This document shows, one piece after another, positions 1 to 11,616 of a DNA stretch of 64,000 nucleotides; the stretch's first letter is position 1, and each line of letters begins with the position of its first letter. The translations under genes and the position numbers were made by a program. This stretch comes from Comamonas flocculans (GTDB taxonomy: Bacteria > Pseudomonadota > Gammaproteobacteria > Burkholderiales > Burkholderiaceae_C), in assembly GCF_007954405.1 (NCBI RefSeq), contig NZ_CP042344.1, positions 992,001-1,056,000 of the forward strand. Reading direction: 5' to 3'. The notes under the pieces are model-generated. The model was given only the letters and a program-made list of their open reading frames with translations. It had not been told where the DNA came from and searched no databases.

Positions 1-2
1 AG

Positions 3-221
3 AAGAAGAAGCTCAGCTACAAGGAGCAGCGCGAACTCGAACAACTGCCCGACCAGATCGATGCGCTGGAAGCCGAGCAGCGGGCGCTGCGCGACGAACT
101 GGCCGACGGCACGCTCTACAGCCGCGACAACGCACGCGCGGTGTCGCTGCACCAGCGCGACGCGCAGATCGAAGAGCTCTTGATGCAGGCGCTGCAGCGC
201 TGGGAAGAACTGTCGAGCTAG
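3..221 (+). CDS. uup: ABC-F family ATPase, C-terminal fragment (Uup-like)
   Basis: Only the last 72 codons are in the window; the start lies upstream. The fragment opens with KKKLSYKEQRELE and continues as a charged helical segment rich in Glu, Leu and Arg (QLPDQIDALEAEQ), then LYSRDN. This is the linker and C-terminal coiled-coil region of Uup-type ABC-F proteins, soluble tandem-ATPase proteins acting on ribosomes or branched DNA. The ATPase domains cannot be seen, so the family call rests on this tail. The stop codon TAG at 219-221 overlaps the stop of convergent purU: the palindrome CTAG at 218-221 supplies both stops. Confidence 0.75.
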   Translation, partial: KKKLSYKEQRELEQLPDQIDALEAEQRALRDELADGTLYSRDNARAVSLHQRDAQIEELLMQALQRWEELSS

Positions 222-1066
222 CGAAACACCACCGTCTTGTGGCCATTGAGCAGCACGCGGTGCTCGCTGTGCCACTTGACGGCGCGCGCCAGCACCTGGC
301 TTTCGGTGTCCCGCCCGCGCGCGGTCAGGTCTTCCACGGTGTGGGTGTGGTCCACGCGCGCGACGTCCTGCTCGATGATCGGCCCTTCGTCCAGGTCGGC
401 GGTCACGTAATGCGCCGTGGCGCCGATGAGCTTGACCCCGCGCTGGTGGGCCTGGTGGTAGGGCTTGGCCCCCTTGAAGCTGGGCAGGAAGCTGTGGTGG
501 ATGTTGATCGCGCGCCCGGCCAGCTTGCCGCACAAGTCGTTCGAGAGAATCTGCATGTAGCGCGCCAGCACCACCAGCTCGGCCCCGGCGGATTCGATGA
601 TCTCGAGCTGGCGCTGCTCGACCTGCGCCTTGGTCGCCGCGGTGACCGGCAGATGGTGGAACGGGATGTCGTAGCTGGCGGCGAGCTGGTAGAAATCGCG
701 GTGATTGCTGATGATCGCGGCGACCTCAATGGGCAGCAGGCTGCTCCTGACGCGAAACAGCAGGTCGTTGAGGCAATGGCCTTGCTGGCTCACGAGGATG
801 ACGGTCTTCATGGGCCGCGCCAGATCGTGCAGGCTCCAGCGCATCGCATGGGGCTCGGCAAAGGTGGCCAGGCGCGCGGCGAGCGTCGCGTGATCGTGGC
901 GCTCGCAGGCGAATTGCACGCGCATGAAAAAGAGGCCCGTGGCCGGGTCGTTGTATTGCGCCGCTTCTTCGATGTTGCCGTCGTGCTCGAGCAGGAAACC
1001 CGAGACGGCATGCACCAGCCCGAGGCGGTCCGGGCAGGACAAGGTCAGCACATAGGTGTGGTTCAT
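218..1066 (-). CDS. purU: Formyltetrahydrofolate deformylase
   Basis: A 282-residue protein matching PurU, which hydrolyses 10-formyl-THF to formate and THF, supplying formate for PurT and balancing the one-carbon pool. An N-terminal ACT-type regulatory domain (about residues 1-80, beginning MNHTYVLTLSCPDRLGLV) precedes a formyltransferase-fold domain. The latter shows the catalytic Asn-X-His in INIHHSFLPSFKGAKPY and a downstream Asp in DLDEGPIIEQ. I chose the ATG at 1066 because the family starts just before the ACT domain and its usual length is about 280-290 residues. The open frame continues further upstream without recognisable domain sequence. It is convergent with uup and separated from the next gene by a dispersed repeat. 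Confidence 0.95.
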   Translation of the reverse strand: MNHTYVLTLSCPDRLGLVHAVSGFLLEHDGNIEEAAQYNDPATGLFFMRVQFACERHDHATLAARLATFAEPHAMRWSLHDLARPMKTVILVSQQGHCLNDLLFRVRSSLLPIEVAAIISNHRDFYQLAASYDIPFHHLPVTAATKAQVEQRQLEIIESAGAELVVLARYMQILSNDLCGKLAGRAINIHHSFLPSFKGAKPYHQAHQRGVKLIGATAHYVTADLDEGPIIEQDVARVDHTHTVEDLTARGRDTESQVLARAVKWHSEHRVLLNGHKTVVFR

Positions 1067-1130
1067 GACCCGGATTGTCGCAGCAGGCACGGGTTCCCCC
1101 TCGGACCAGATGCCGCATTGATTATTCAAA

Positions 1131-1178
1131 TTGATAGCTGGTGGCGCTTTACTGTACTGCGTTACAGCCACTTTTTGC
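1131..1178 (+). repeat. Dispersed ~45-bp intergenic repeat, copy A
   Basis: The segment starts TTGATAGCTGGTGGCGCTTT and ends near CAGCCACTTTTTGC. It shares the GATAGCTG...GCGCTT...GCGTTA.AGCC core with intergenic copies near 6.84, 15.78 and 36.57 kb. It fills most of the 118-bp gap between purU and the peptide-binding protein gene. Function is unknown; the core can form a weak hairpin. Confidence 0.6.
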
Positions 1179-1184
1179 TTGAAT

Positions 1185-2726
<1,542 letters not shown>

Positions 2727-2847
2727 CCGAAAACTCCATGTCTTGAGATGGCGGGCGACCCATGCACCTGAGCATGCGCGTGCATTCGTTCGCCCATGCA
2801 CCATGGTACGCTGCGCGCCCGGTATTCTGAAATATCCAGAAACAATC

Positions 2848-4860
2848 ATGCGTTGGCAACCGCGTCGACACACAGCCACCCGACACGCGATGTTCGGGTG
2901 GGCGCTGCTGCTGGTCACGGCGTTCGCGGTGATGGCCTGGGCGCTGTGGAACACCTACGCGGCGCGCGAGGTGCGTTTCCGCCACCAGGTGGAGGCGGGG
3001 TTGAACGCGGTCAACCAGTTGCAGATCAGCGCGATTGGCGCGTGGCGCGCCCATGAGTTGGCGGAAGCGCAAATGCTCAGCGACGACGAAACTCTGGCCA
3101 CCGCAGCTTCGCTGTGGCTCAAACAGCGTGACCCGACGCATGAAGCGCTGCTGCGCACGCGGCTGCGGTCATTGGTGGAGCGCTTGCAGTACAGCGGCGC
3201 CTTTCTCGTCGACCCCCAGGGGCGACGGCTCCTGGGCGCACAGGGCCCCACCGATGGACAACTGCCCGCCGTGGAGGCCGAGGCGCTGGCGCAGGTCTTC
3301 GCGCAGGCAGGGCCGGTCATCGTCGGCCTGCGCCGGAGCAGCAGCTTCGATTTCGCCTACTTCAGCATGCTCGTTCCCCTCTTCGACATGGACGGGCAAA
3401 GCCTGGCCGCCGTCTGGCTGGTGATGGACGCGAGCACCACTTTGTACCCGCTGTTGCAGGGCTGGCCCACCACCAGCCACAGCGCCGAATCGCTGCTGGT
3501 GCAGCAGGATGAACAGGGATTGCTGTACGCCAGCCCCCTGCGCCAATGGGACGACGCGCCACTCACGCGCTACATGGCCACGGGGCACGCGGCCGGCGCC
3601 CTCTCCGACCAGTTGATGCGCGGCGTGCGCGGCGTGTTCTACGCGCATGACTACCGCCACCATGGCGTGGTGGCCACGGCGGGCGCGGTGCCCGACAGCC
3701 CCTGGCTGGTGGTCTCCAAGATGGACACGGCCGAGGCCTTCGCCGAGGTGCAGCAGCGCAACTGGCAGGTGCTGGGGCTCGGCGCCAGCCTGGTGCTGCT
3801 GCTCTCGGGCAGCCTGGCGCTGCTGTGGCTGCGCGGCGCGTGGCAGCGCGAACGCACGCTCAAGCGCGATTTGCAAGAGCACATGCTGTGGCTCGATGCC
3901 GCGCAAAAGGCCGCGGCCATCGGTTACTACGCCTACGACCTGAGCGCGAAGACTTATCGCGCCTCTCCCATGGCTTGTGAAATTTTCGGCATCGAACCCG
4001 GCCTGACACCCACGCGCGATCAATGGCTGGCACGGGTTGACCCACGCGACCGCGACCGCGTCTGGGAGAAAAACCGCCAAGCCATCCTGACGCGCCAGCC
4101 CCTGCACATGCAGCACCGCATCCTGCGCCAGGGCGACGGGCAGACGCGCTGGATCGAGGTGCTGGGCGACTACACCGAGGATCAGGAGACGCAGCGGCAA
4201 CGCATCGTCGGCACCGTCCAGGACATCACCGAACGCAAGCAGACCGAGGAAGCGCTGGAGCGCTACCGCTCGGCACTGGAGGCGCAGGTGCGCATCGACC
4301 CGCTGACGCAGGTGGCCAACCGGCTGGCGCTGGACGAGGCGCTGGGCCAGGAGTGGGAGCGCGCCGAGCGCGGGCGCACCTCGCTGGCGATCCTGATGAT
4401 CGACATCGACCTGTTCAAGGCCTACAACGATCACTACGGCCACCTGGCGGGCGACGAATGCCTGCGCCGCGTGGCGCTCACGCTGGCCTCGGCCACCGGG
4501 CGCGCGGGCGACATGGTGGCGCGCTATGGCGGCGAGGAATTTGCCGTGCTGCTGCCCGGCGCCACCGATGAGCAGGCCCAGGCGGTGGGCGAGCGCCTGC
4601 GCGAGGCCATCCGCGAACTGCGCATGGCGCACCGCGAGGGTATGGTCGACGGCATCATCACCATCAGCGTCGGCGCGGCCAGCGTGCAGCCGCTGGCCCT
4701 GGCGGCGGGCGATGACGCGCACACGCTGTTGCAGCGCGCCGCCGAACTCGTGCGCCGCGCCGACACCGCGCTGTACGTTGCCAAGCAGGCCGGGCGAGAC
4801 CAGGTGTGCGTCTGGCAACCAACGATGATGCACGCCTCACCGCCAAATTCGAGACACTGA
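2848..4860 (+). CDS. Membrane sensor diguanylate cyclase (Cache-like sensor, PAS, GGDEF)
   Basis: A 670-residue protein that should make cyclic di-GMP from two GTP. Two membrane segments (about residues 16-36 and 306-328) bracket an extracytoplasmic sensor of some 270 residues, probably of the Cache/CHASE type. A PAS domain follows (about 345-460, ending GTVQDITERK), then a GGDEF domain (about 480-650). The active-site motif is GGEEF at 561-565. An RAGD tetrad lies exactly five residues before it, matching the RxxD inhibitory I-site that gives product feedback. The ATG at 2848 is chosen because it directly precedes the first membrane segment. The ligand is unknown. A HAD gene follows after four bases, so the two are probably cotranscribed. 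Confidence 0.92.
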   Translation: MRWQPRRHTATRHAMFGWALLLVTAFAVMAWALWNTYAAREVRFRHQVEAGLNAVNQLQISAIGAWRAHELAEAQMLSDDETLATAASLWLKQRDPTHEALLRTRLRSLVERLQYSGAFLVDPQGRRLLGAQGPTDGQLPAVEAEALAQVFAQAGPVIVGLRRSSSFDFAYFSMLVPLFDMDGQSLAAVWLVMDASTTLYPLLQGWPTTSHSAESLLVQQDEQGLLYASPLRQWDDAPLTRYMATGHAAGALSDQLMRGVRGVFYAHDYRHHGVVATAGAVPDSPWLVVSKMDTAEAFAEVQQRNWQVLGLGASLVLLLSGSLALLWLRGAWQRERTLKRDLQEHMLWLDAAQKAAAIGYYAYDLSAKTYRASPMACEIFGIEPGLTPTRDQWLARVDPRDRDRVWEKNRQAILTRQPLHMQHRILRQGDGQTRWIEVLGDYTEDQETQRQRIVGTVQDITERKQTEEALERYRSALEAQVRIDPLTQVANRLALDEALGQEWERAERGRTSLAILMIDIDLFKAYNDHYGHLAGDECLRRVALTLASATGRAGDMVARYGGEEFAVLLPGATDEQAQAVGERLREAIRELRMAHREGMVDGIITISVGAASVQPLALAAGDDAHTLLQRAAELVRRADTALYVAKQAGRDQVCVWQPTMMHASPPNSRH

Positions 4861-4864
4861 AAGC

Positions 4865-5554
4865 ATGACGGGAACCCTCACCGCGGTGCTGTTCGATTGC
4901 GATGGCGTGCTGGTCGACAGCGAAGCCATCACCAACGGCGTGTTGTGCCAGATGCTCAACGAATCCGGCTGGGCACTGTCGCCCCAGGAGTGCCTCGACA
5001 TCTTCATCGGCAAGGCCGTGCGCAGCGAGGCCGCGCGCATCGAACGCGAAACCGGCCGGCCGCTGACCGATGCCTGGATGACCACGTTTTACGAGCGGCG
5101 CAACGCGCGTCTGCAAGCCGAGCTTGAGCCCATCGCCGGGGCGCTTGAGGCCGTGCGGAGGGTGCACGCGCACCTCGATGGGCGCATCGCCTGCGCCTCG
5201 GGCGCCGACCGCGCCAAGGTGTTGATGCAACTCGCCAAGACCGGGCTGGCACCCTGGTTCGGGCCGCACGTCTTCAGCGGCCACGACCTGCCGCGCAGCA
5301 AGCCCGCGCCGGACGTCTACCTGGCGGCCGCTGCCAGCCTGGGCGTCGCGCCAGAGCGCTGCCTGGTGGTGGAAGACACGGCCATCGGCGTGCGCGCGGG
5401 CGTGGACGCGGGCGCCACCGTGGTCGGCTACCGCCCGGTACGCGGCGCGGTCAACACGGCCGAGCAACTGCGTGACGCGGGCGTGGTGGATGTGCTCACC
5501 GACATGGCCGAGCTGCCCGCCTGGCTGGCGCGGCGCGGGGCCATCAGAGCTTGA
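4865..5554 (+). CDS. HAD-superfamily hydrolase, subfamily IA (phosphatase or phosphomutase-like)
   Basis: A 229-residue haloacid-dehalogenase-fold enzyme. Motif I is FDCDGVLVDSE (nucleophile Asp11, general acid Asp13), and the KPAPDVYL motif carries the phosphate-binding Lys. The acidic motif is VVEDTAIGVRAG. A helical cap between motif I and the Lys motif fits the beta-phosphoglucomutase/Gph/YieH group of small-molecule phosphatases. The sequence does not settle the substrate. It begins four bases after the cyclase stop and its last codons overlap the 3' end of the convergent exporter gene by 11 bp. Confidence 0.9.
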   Translation: MTGTLTAVLFDCDGVLVDSEAITNGVLCQMLNESGWALSPQECLDIFIGKAVRSEAARIERETGRPLTDAWMTTFYERRNARLQAELEPIAGALEAVRRVHAHLDGRIACASGADRAKVLMQLAKTGLAPWFGPHVFSGHDLPRSKPAPDVYLAAAASLGVAPERCLVVEDTAIGVRAGVDAGATVVGYRPVRGAVNTAEQLRDAGVVDVLTDMAELPAWLARRGAIRA

Positions 5555-6296
5555 GGAAGAACAGCACCGTCATCACCAGACCGATGACGACGATGCCCCA
5601 GCGCAGTACCGGCGCGGGCAGCTTGCGCGCGCCGCGCGCGCCCAGGTAGCCGCCCAGCGTGGCCGCGACCATCATGATGAAGGCCTCCTTCCACTGCACG
5701 ATGCCGCCCGCCGCGTAGATGGCCACCGCGATCGCGGTCAGCAGCGTGGAGACGAGGTTCTTGATCGCGTTCATCGCGTTCAGGCGCGTCTGCCCGAGCA
5801 GGCCGAAGAGCGCCAGCATCAGGATGCCCATGCCGCCGTTGAAATACCCGCCGTAGCCGGATACCAGCAGCAAGCCGGCCACCGCCTTGGCACGCGAAGG
5901 CTGGGCGCCTTCGGCGCGGTGGCTATCGGCCCAGCGGCGCAGCTGCGGACCGAAGGCAAACATCGCCGTGGCCGCCAGCAGCAGCCAGGGGATGAGCCGG
6001 TTGAAGGCGGCGTTGGAGGTCACCAGCAGCAGCGCCGCGCCCAGCACGCCCCCGACGAGCGACAGCACGATGACCAGGCGCATCGACAGCCCGGGCGCGG
6101 GCTCCATGTCCTCGCGCGAGCCAAAGATGCTGGCCACGTAGCCCGGCAGCAGCGCCACCGTGCCCGTGGCGTTGGCAGTGACGGAGGGCACGCCCACGGC
6201 GATCAGCGCGGGCAGCGTGAGAAAGCTGCCGCCCCCGGCAACGGCGTTCAGGGTGCCGGCGAAGAAGGCGGCGATGAGCAGCAGGGCAATGTCCAT
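5544..6296 (-). CDS. TauE/SafE-family membrane exporter (sulfite or organosulfonate type)
   Basis: A 250-residue integral membrane protein with about eight hydrophobic segments. The N-terminal half carries the family signature AGTLNAVAGGGSFLTLPALI followed by ANATGTVALLPG. The second half repeats the pattern with NGGMGILMLALFGLLGQT. TauE/SafE (YfcA) proteins move sulfite, sulfoacetate or related anions outward, but specificity cannot be read from sequence and no sulfur genes are adjacent. The 3' end overlaps the HAD gene by 11 bp in convergent arrangement. Confidence 0.9.
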   Translation of the reverse strand: MDIALLLIAAFFAGTLNAVAGGGSFLTLPALIAVGVPSVTANATGTVALLPGYVASIFGSREDMEPAPGLSMRLVIVLSLVGGVLGAALLLVTSNAAFNRLIPWLLLAATAMFAFGPQLRRWADSHRAEGAQPSRAKAVAGLLLVSGYGGYFNGGMGILMLALFGLLGQTRLNAMNAIKNLVSTLLTAIAVAIYAAGGIVQWKEAFIMMVAATLGGYLGARGARKLPAPVLRWGIVVIGLVMTVLFFLKL

Positions 6297-6367
6297 GGTC
6301 GTGTGGTCGATGGGGGCGTCGGTTCGGGAGGCAGGCCCGCGCAGGAATCAAGCCCGGCGCCAGGCGT

Positions 6368-6835
6368 TCAGTGCCCAGGGCCCCCATAGGGGTCGGCAAA
6401 GCCCAGGCGCAGCAGGATGGCGGTTTCGCGCGCTTCCATGGCGCGCGCATCCTCCTCGCCGGTTTCGTGGTCCCAGCCCTGGGCGTGCAGCGCGCCATGC
6501 ACCAGCAGGTGCGCGTAGTGCTCCTGCAGCGTCTTGTTCTGCTCGCGCGCCTCGCGCTCGACCACCGGAGCGCAGAGCACCAGGTCGGCCACCACCACGG
6601 GCTGCTGCTGGTAGTCGAAGGTGAGCACGTTGGTGGCGTAGTCCTTGCGGCGGTAGGTGGCGTTGAGCTGGCGGCCTTCGGGCTCGCCCACGATGCGCAC
6701 CGTGATCTCGGCGTCGGCATCGAGCGCATGGCGCAACCAGCGCGCCACCCGGTGGCGGGCCAGCAGCGCGCGGTGCTGCGCGGCGTCGCGGGCAAACTGC
6801 AGGGACAGGGCCAGTTGCGCGAGGGACATTTTCAA
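6368..6835 (-). CDS. ybeY: Endoribonuclease YbeY (16S rRNA maturation)
   Basis: A 155-residue metalloprotein of the UPF0054 family. The zinc site is in [12 protein letters not shown] near residue 115-125, matching the H-x3-H-x5-H arrangement of YbeY. The preceding segment ATNVLTFDY is also conserved. YbeY acts in 16S rRNA 3'-end processing and ribosome quality control. It is normally the immediate partner of ybeZ (phoH); here panD and a copy of the dispersed repeat separate them on the same strand. Two in-frame ATGs (6835 and 6829) are possible starts. Confidence 0.95.
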   Translation of the reverse strand: MKMSLAQLALSLQFARDAAQHRALLARHRVARWLRHALDADAEITVRIVGEPEGRQLNATYRRKDYATNVLTFDYQQQPVVVADLVLCAPVVEREAREQNKTLQEHYAHLLVHGALHAQGWDHETGEEDARAMEARETAILLRLGFADPYGGPGH

Positions 6836-6836
6836 T

Positions 6837-6887
6837 GAAAAACGGCTCTAGCGCCCGTGGATAAAGCGCTGGCAGCTATCAAAATCA
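6837..6887 (-). repeat. Dispersed ~45-bp intergenic repeat, copy B
   Basis: Read on the plus strand it begins GAAAAACGGCTCTAGCGCCC and ends GCGCTGGCAGCTATCAAAA. It occupies essentially the whole 49-bp gap between panD and ybeY, and overlaps the panD stop codon by three bases. The inner part (AGCGC...GCGCT) is partly palindromic, so it could form a small hairpin in the transcript. Confidence 0.7.
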
Positions 6888-7271
6888 GGAATCCATCATC
6901 TGCGTGGGCACGCGGTGGCTGAGCGAAACCTGGCGGTTCTTCTCGTCGACGAAGACCAGGCGCGGCTGGTGCGTGGCCCGTTCTTCCTCGCTCACCTGGG
7001 CAAAGGCCGCGATGATGAGCAGGTCGCCCACGCAGGCGCGGCGCGCGGCCGAGCCATTGACCGACACCATGCCGCTGCCACGCTCGCCCTTGATGGCGTA
7101 GGTGACGAAGCGCTGGCCGCTGTCCACGTTCCAGATGTGCACCTGCTCGTTCTCGACGATGCCGGCGGCGTCCAGCAGATCTTCGTCGATGGCGCAGGAG
7201 CCCTCGTAGTGCAGGTCGCAATGCGTGGCGCGCACGCGGTGAATCTTGGATTTGAGCAGGGTAAGGATCAT
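6885..7271 (-). CDS. panD: Aspartate 1-decarboxylase precursor
   Basis: A 128-residue pyruvoyl enzyme that makes beta-alanine from aspartate for pantothenate and CoA synthesis. The sequence starts [20 protein letters not shown]. It has the self-cleavage site YEGSC at the usual position (Gly24-Ser25), where serine becomes the pyruvoyl group. The [10 protein letters not shown] and VNGSAAR motifs are intact and the length is typical. It lies 24 bp after phoH and just before ybeY, an unusual place for a pantothenate gene; the other pan genes are not nearby. Confidence 0.97.
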   Translation of the reverse strand: MILTLLKSKIHRVRATHCDLHYEGSCAIDEDLLDAAGIVENEQVHIWNVDSGQRFVTYAIKGERGSGMVSVNGSAARRACVGDLLIIAAFAQVSEEERATHQPRLVFVDEKNRQVSLSHRVPTQMMDS

Positions 7272-7295
7272 GGGAAGAAAAAAGGAAAGACGGTC

Positions 7296-8237
7296 TCAGG
7301 CGCGCGCCTTGCGCTGCGCGTCGTAGGCATCGACGATGCGCGCCACCAGCGGGTGGCGCACCACGTCGGCGCTGGTGAAGTGGGTGATGGCGATGCCGGC
7401 CACGCGCCTGAGGATACGCTCGGCATCCACCAGGCCGCTGGTGGCGCCGCGCGGCAGGTCGATCTGGCTGACGTCGCCCGTCACCACCGCGCGCGAACCA
7501 AAGCCTATGCGCGTGAGGAACATCTTCATCTGCTCGGGCGTGGTGTTCTGCGCCTCGTCCAGGATCACGAAGGCGTTGTTCAGCGTCCTGCCGCGCATGA
7601 AAGCGAGCGGCGCGATTTCAAGCTGCGCGCGCTCGAAGGCCTTTTGCACGCGGTCAAACCCCATCAGTTCGTAGAGCGCGTCGTAGAGCGGGCGCAGGTA
7701 GGGATCGACCTTCTGCGTCAGGTCGCCCGGCAGGAAGCCCAGGCGCTCGCCCGCCTCCACCGCCGGGCGCGTGAGGACGATGCGCTGCACCGCCTGGCGC
7801 TCCAGCGCGTCCACCGCGCAGGCCACCGCCAGGTAGGTCTTGCCGGTGCCGGCCGGCCCGATGCCGAAGGTGATGTCGTGGCCCGCGATGCTTTGCAGGT
7901 ACCCGCTCTGGTTGGGCGTGCGCGCCTTCAGGTCGCTGCGCCGCGTGGACAGGCGCAGCGCCCCATCCTCGTCCTGCGCCAGCGCCACCTCGCTGGCCAG
8001 CAGCAGCTGCACCTGCTCGGGGCGCAGCGGGCGCGCCGCCATCTCGTACAGGGCCTGCAGCACCTCCATCGCCCGCGTGGCCGCCGCCTTGGGGCCTTCC
8101 ACCCTGAAGTACTCTTGGCGGTGCGAGATCTTCACCTGCAGCGCCAGCTCGATCTGGCGCAGATGCTCGTCGGCCGGGCCGCACAGATGTGCAAGACGCA
8201 GATTGCTCAGGGGGGTGAAGGTATGGCGCAGGATCAC
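7296..8237 (-). CDS. ybeZ: PhoH-family P-loop ATPase YbeZ
   Basis: A 313-residue PhoH-like protein. The Walker A motif is GPAGTGKT and the Walker B region is [11 protein letters not shown], followed by [13 protein letters not shown]. An N-terminal segment of about 100 residues resembles the KH-like region of YbeZ. YbeZ is thought to work with YbeY in rRNA processing, and its place upstream of ybeY on the same strand supports that pairing, even though panD intervenes. Its start is divergent from ruvA with 47 bp between them. Confidence 0.93.
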   Translation of the reverse strand: MILRHTFTPLSNLRLAHLCGPADEHLRQIELALQVKISHRQEYFRVEGPKAAATRAMEVLQALYEMAARPLRPEQVQLLLASEVALAQDEDGALRLSTRRSDLKARTPNQSGYLQSIAGHDITFGIGPAGTGKTYLAVACAVDALERQAVQRIVLTRPAVEAGERLGFLPGDLTQKVDPYLRPLYDALYELMGFDRVQKAFERAQLEIAPLAFMRGRTLNNAFVILDEAQNTTPEQMKMFLTRIGFGSRAVVTGDVSQIDLPRGATSGLVDAERILRRVAGIAITHFTSADVVRHPLVARIVDAYDAQRKARA

Positions 8238-8284
8238 GCGGATAATTTCCGGCAGGCGCCGCGCTCAGGCGGCAGAGGATGTGA

Positions 8285-8857
8285 ATGATAGGCAAACTGA
8301 CGGGCCGGCTGCTCGAGAAGAACCCGCCCGAGGTCTTGATCGACTGCCACGGCGTGGGCTATGAGGTGCTGGTGCCCATGAGCACCTTCTACAACCTGCC
8401 GGCGGCGGGCGAGCAGATCGGCCTGCTCACCCACCTCATCGTGCGCGAGGACGCGCAACTGCTCTACGGCTTCGGCACGGCGGCGGAGCGGCGCACCTTT
8501 CGCGAACTGATCAAGGTCAGCGGCGTGGGCCCGCGCACGGCGCTGGCCATCCTCTCGGGCATAGACGCCGCCGACCTGGCCCAGGCCGTCACGCTGCAGG
8601 AGAGCGCGCGCCTGGTCAAGGTGCCGGGCATAGGCAAGAAGACGGCCGAGCGCCTGCTGCTCGAGCTCAGGGGCAAGCTCGGCGCCGACATCGGCGCGCG
8701 TGCCCAGCCGGGCAGCGCGGCCCAGAACGACATCCTGCAAGCCCTGCTGGCGCTGGGCTACAACGACAAGGAAGCGGCCAGCAGCCTCAAGGCGCTGCCG
8801 CCCGACGTGGGCGTGAGCGAAGGCATCAAGCTCGCGCTCAAGGCGCTTGCCAAATGA
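8285..8857 (+). CDS. ruvA: Holliday junction branch migration protein RuvA
   Basis: A 190-residue protein starting [20 protein letters not shown], as in all RuvA proteins. The OB-fold domain is followed by tandem helix-hairpin-helix motifs ([18 protein letters not shown] and [19 protein letters not shown]). The C-terminal domain that contacts RuvB ends ...ALKALAK. RuvA tetramers hold the four-way junction while RuvB pumps DNA. The stop overlaps the start of the following protease gene by 4 bp (ATGA), so the two are translationally coupled. ruvC is not in the window. Confidence 0.97.
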   Translation: MIGKLTGRLLEKNPPEVLIDCHGVGYEVLVPMSTFYNLPAAGEQIGLLTHLIVREDAQLLYGFGTAAERRTFRELIKVSGVGPRTALAILSGIDAADLAQAVTLQESARLVKVPGIGKKTAERLLLELRGKLGADIGARAQPGSAAQNDILQALLALGYNDKEAASSLKALPPDVGVSEGIKLALKALAK

Positions 8858-10353
8858 AGGACGCAGTTTTCATGCACTCCCACGCCACCCGACTCGCCCT
8901 GCTGGCCTGCCTGCTGGCATTGACCGCCTGCGGTGGCGGCAGCTCCGAGTCGCCGCCCGCACCGCAGCCCCCTGCACCCGCGCCCGCCCCTGAGCCGCCA
9001 GCTCCGCCACCCGCCGCGACCGACCGCATCGAGCCCTTCGACCCGGGTCTCGCGGCCAAGCAGGCGCCCATGGCCAAACCGGCTGCCCCGGCCTTGCCCG
9101 CCACGGCGCAGATCACGCAGCTGACGCTGCCACCGCTCGCGCCAACGCCGCCGGCTGGAGTTGATGCGGATGCGGGCGCGCCACTGCAGATCGGCACAGG
9201 CCGCAGCCTGACAGCCACGGCCAGCACCGAGCGCACCACCGCACTGCTGCACTGGCAGGACAGCGGCCGCGGCACGCGCATCGCCGCGCTGCGCTTCGTG
9301 GCCCGGGGCGCGCAGGGTCTGCGCCTCGGCCTGCAGGTGCAGGCCCTGCCGGCCGACGCCCGGCTGTGGTTCGTCGACGCCACGGGCCAAGCGCAGCTGG
9401 GCACCGCCGCGCAATGGCAGGCCCTGGCCGCCCGCAACACCGCAGCCGGCATGGACGAGGACAGCGCCCGCCGCTACTGGAGCCCCGAGCTGGCCGGCGA
9501 ACAGGCCACGCTCATCCTCGAGATCCCGGCCGATGCGCCCACCGCCCAGGTGCGTCTGGCAGTGCCGCTGCTCTCGCACACCACCGTCACGCCAGAGCAG
9601 CAGCTGGGCCTGGCCAAGGCCGCAGGCAGCTGCGAAGCCAGCGTCAGCTGCAGCCCGGAATTCATCGAACAAGGCCGCTCGGTCGCGCGCCTGCGCTACG
9701 TCGAAGCCGACGGCCGCGCCTACCAGTGCAGCGGCACCTTGATGAACGACATGGGCTCCAGCGGCACGCCCTGGCTGCTCACCGCGCGCCATTGCATCGC
9801 CGACCAGGGCACGGCCTCCACGCTGAGCACCGACTGGCTGCTGCGCGCCAGCGCCTGCGGCGCCAGCAGCACCGCGGCGGGTCACGTGCAGCGCACCGGC
9901 GGCGCCACGCTGCTGTATGCCGACGAGGGCAGCGACACTAGCTTCCTGCGGCTGAACGACAGCGCCCCGCCCGGCGTGGTCTACGCCGGCTCCTATTTCG
10001 GCTCCGAAGCGCTGCCCGGGACCGCCGTCTCCGTCGTGCACCATCCGCAAGGCGACCTGCAGCAGCTCAGCCGCGGCACGCTCACCGGCTACAGCGTGTG
10101 CAACACCAGCACCAATCTGTGCATCGCGGGCGACGCGACCAGCGCCACCTTCCTCGCCGTGAACTGGCAGCAGGGCGTGGTGGAGCCGGGCAGCAGCGGC
10201 GCCGGGGCCTTCATCACGCTGGGGCAGCGCCGCTATCTGGTGGGACAGCTCTTTGGCGGCACCTCCAGCTGCAGCAATCCCGCGGGCCGCGACTACTTCG
10301 GTCGCTTCGAGCTGAGCTTCGCGCAGGCGCTGCACCGCTGGCTCAAGCCCTGA
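8854..10353 (+). CDS. Lipoprotein trypsin-like serine protease (lysyl endopeptidase-like)
   Basis: A 499-residue exported protein. The N-terminus is a lipoprotein signal with lipobox LTAC, followed by a Pro/Ala-rich tether of about 40 residues. A spacer domain precedes a C-terminal chymotrypsin-fold protease. The triad can be placed at His313 (LTARHC), Asp361 (GSDTSF) and Ser448 (EPGSSGAG). The GSSG form replaces the usual GDSGG, as in Achromobacter lysyl endopeptidase, and the tail FGGTSSC...DYFGRF also resembles that family. Cleavage after lysine is only a suggestion. Its start overlaps ruvA and it ends 17 bp before ruvB. A second ATG at 8872 is an alternative start that keeps the signal intact. 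Confidence 0.82.
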   Translation: MKDAVFMHSHATRLALLACLLALTACGGGSSESPPAPQPPAPAPAPEPPAPPPAATDRIEPFDPGLAAKQAPMAKPAAPALPATAQITQLTLPPLAPTPPAGVDADAGAPLQIGTGRSLTATASTERTTALLHWQDSGRGTRIAALRFVARGAQGLRLGLQVQALPADARLWFVDATGQAQLGTAAQWQALAARNTAAGMDEDSARRYWSPELAGEQATLILEIPADAPTAQVRLAVPLLSHTTVTPEQQLGLAKAAGSCEASVSCSPEFIEQGRSVARLRYVEADGRAYQCSGTLMNDMGSSGTPWLLTARHCIADQGTASTLSTDWLLRASACGASSTAAGHVQRTGGATLLYADEGSDTSFLRLNDSAPPGVVYAGSYFGSEALPGTAVSVVHHPQGDLQQLSRGTLTGYSVCNTSTNLCIAGDATSATFLAVNWQQGVVEPGSSGAGAFITLGQRRYLVGQLFGGTSSCSNPAGRDYFGRFELSFAQALHRWLKP

Positions 10354-10370
10354 CGGACAATGCGCGGCAC

Positions 10371-11438
<1,068 letters not shown>

Positions 11439-11447
11439 ATCGGGTCG

Positions 11448-11464
11448 TGTTCCATATTGGTGCA
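11448..11464 (+). promoter_or_regulatory. Probable NtrC-binding site upstream of glnA
   Basis: TGTTCCATATTGGTGCA matches the NtrC palindrome TGCACC-N5-GGTGCA at 10 of 12 arm positions, with the right half perfect. It lies about 86 bp upstream of the -24 element, a normal enhancer distance for sigma-54 promoters. Confidence 0.55.
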
Positions 11465-11549
11465 GCGGCGCCCACGCACGCACCCTGATGAACCGCTGCG
11501 CCGCCGGCTGCACTGCGGCGGTCCGCGAAAATGCGCCGCCAGCCCGGCG

Positions 11550-11565
11550 CGGCATGGTTGTTGCT
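11550..11565 (+). promoter_or_regulatory. Sigma-54 (-24/-12) promoter of glnA
   Basis: CGGCATGGTTGTTGCT has GG at 11551-11552 and GC at 11563-11564 with the required 10-bp spacing. It fits the consensus TGGCACG-N4-TTGCW with two mismatches. Transcription would start near 11576, giving a leader of about 40 nt. Confidence 0.75.
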
Positions 11566-11616
11566 TTGAGTGGTTGCCACCTGGTAGACCACCCCAATTC
11601 CGACGGAAGCACGACC

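Noticed and set aside
3169..4833. 554-codon minus-strand frame opposite the diguanylate cyclase
   Set aside because: No recognisable domain; the plus strand has PAS and GGDEF motifs.
11488..11616. Longer glnA start at 11488 adding 43 residues
   Set aside because: The extra residues match nothing in GSI, and the sigma-54 promoter and predicted start site lie inside that stretch.
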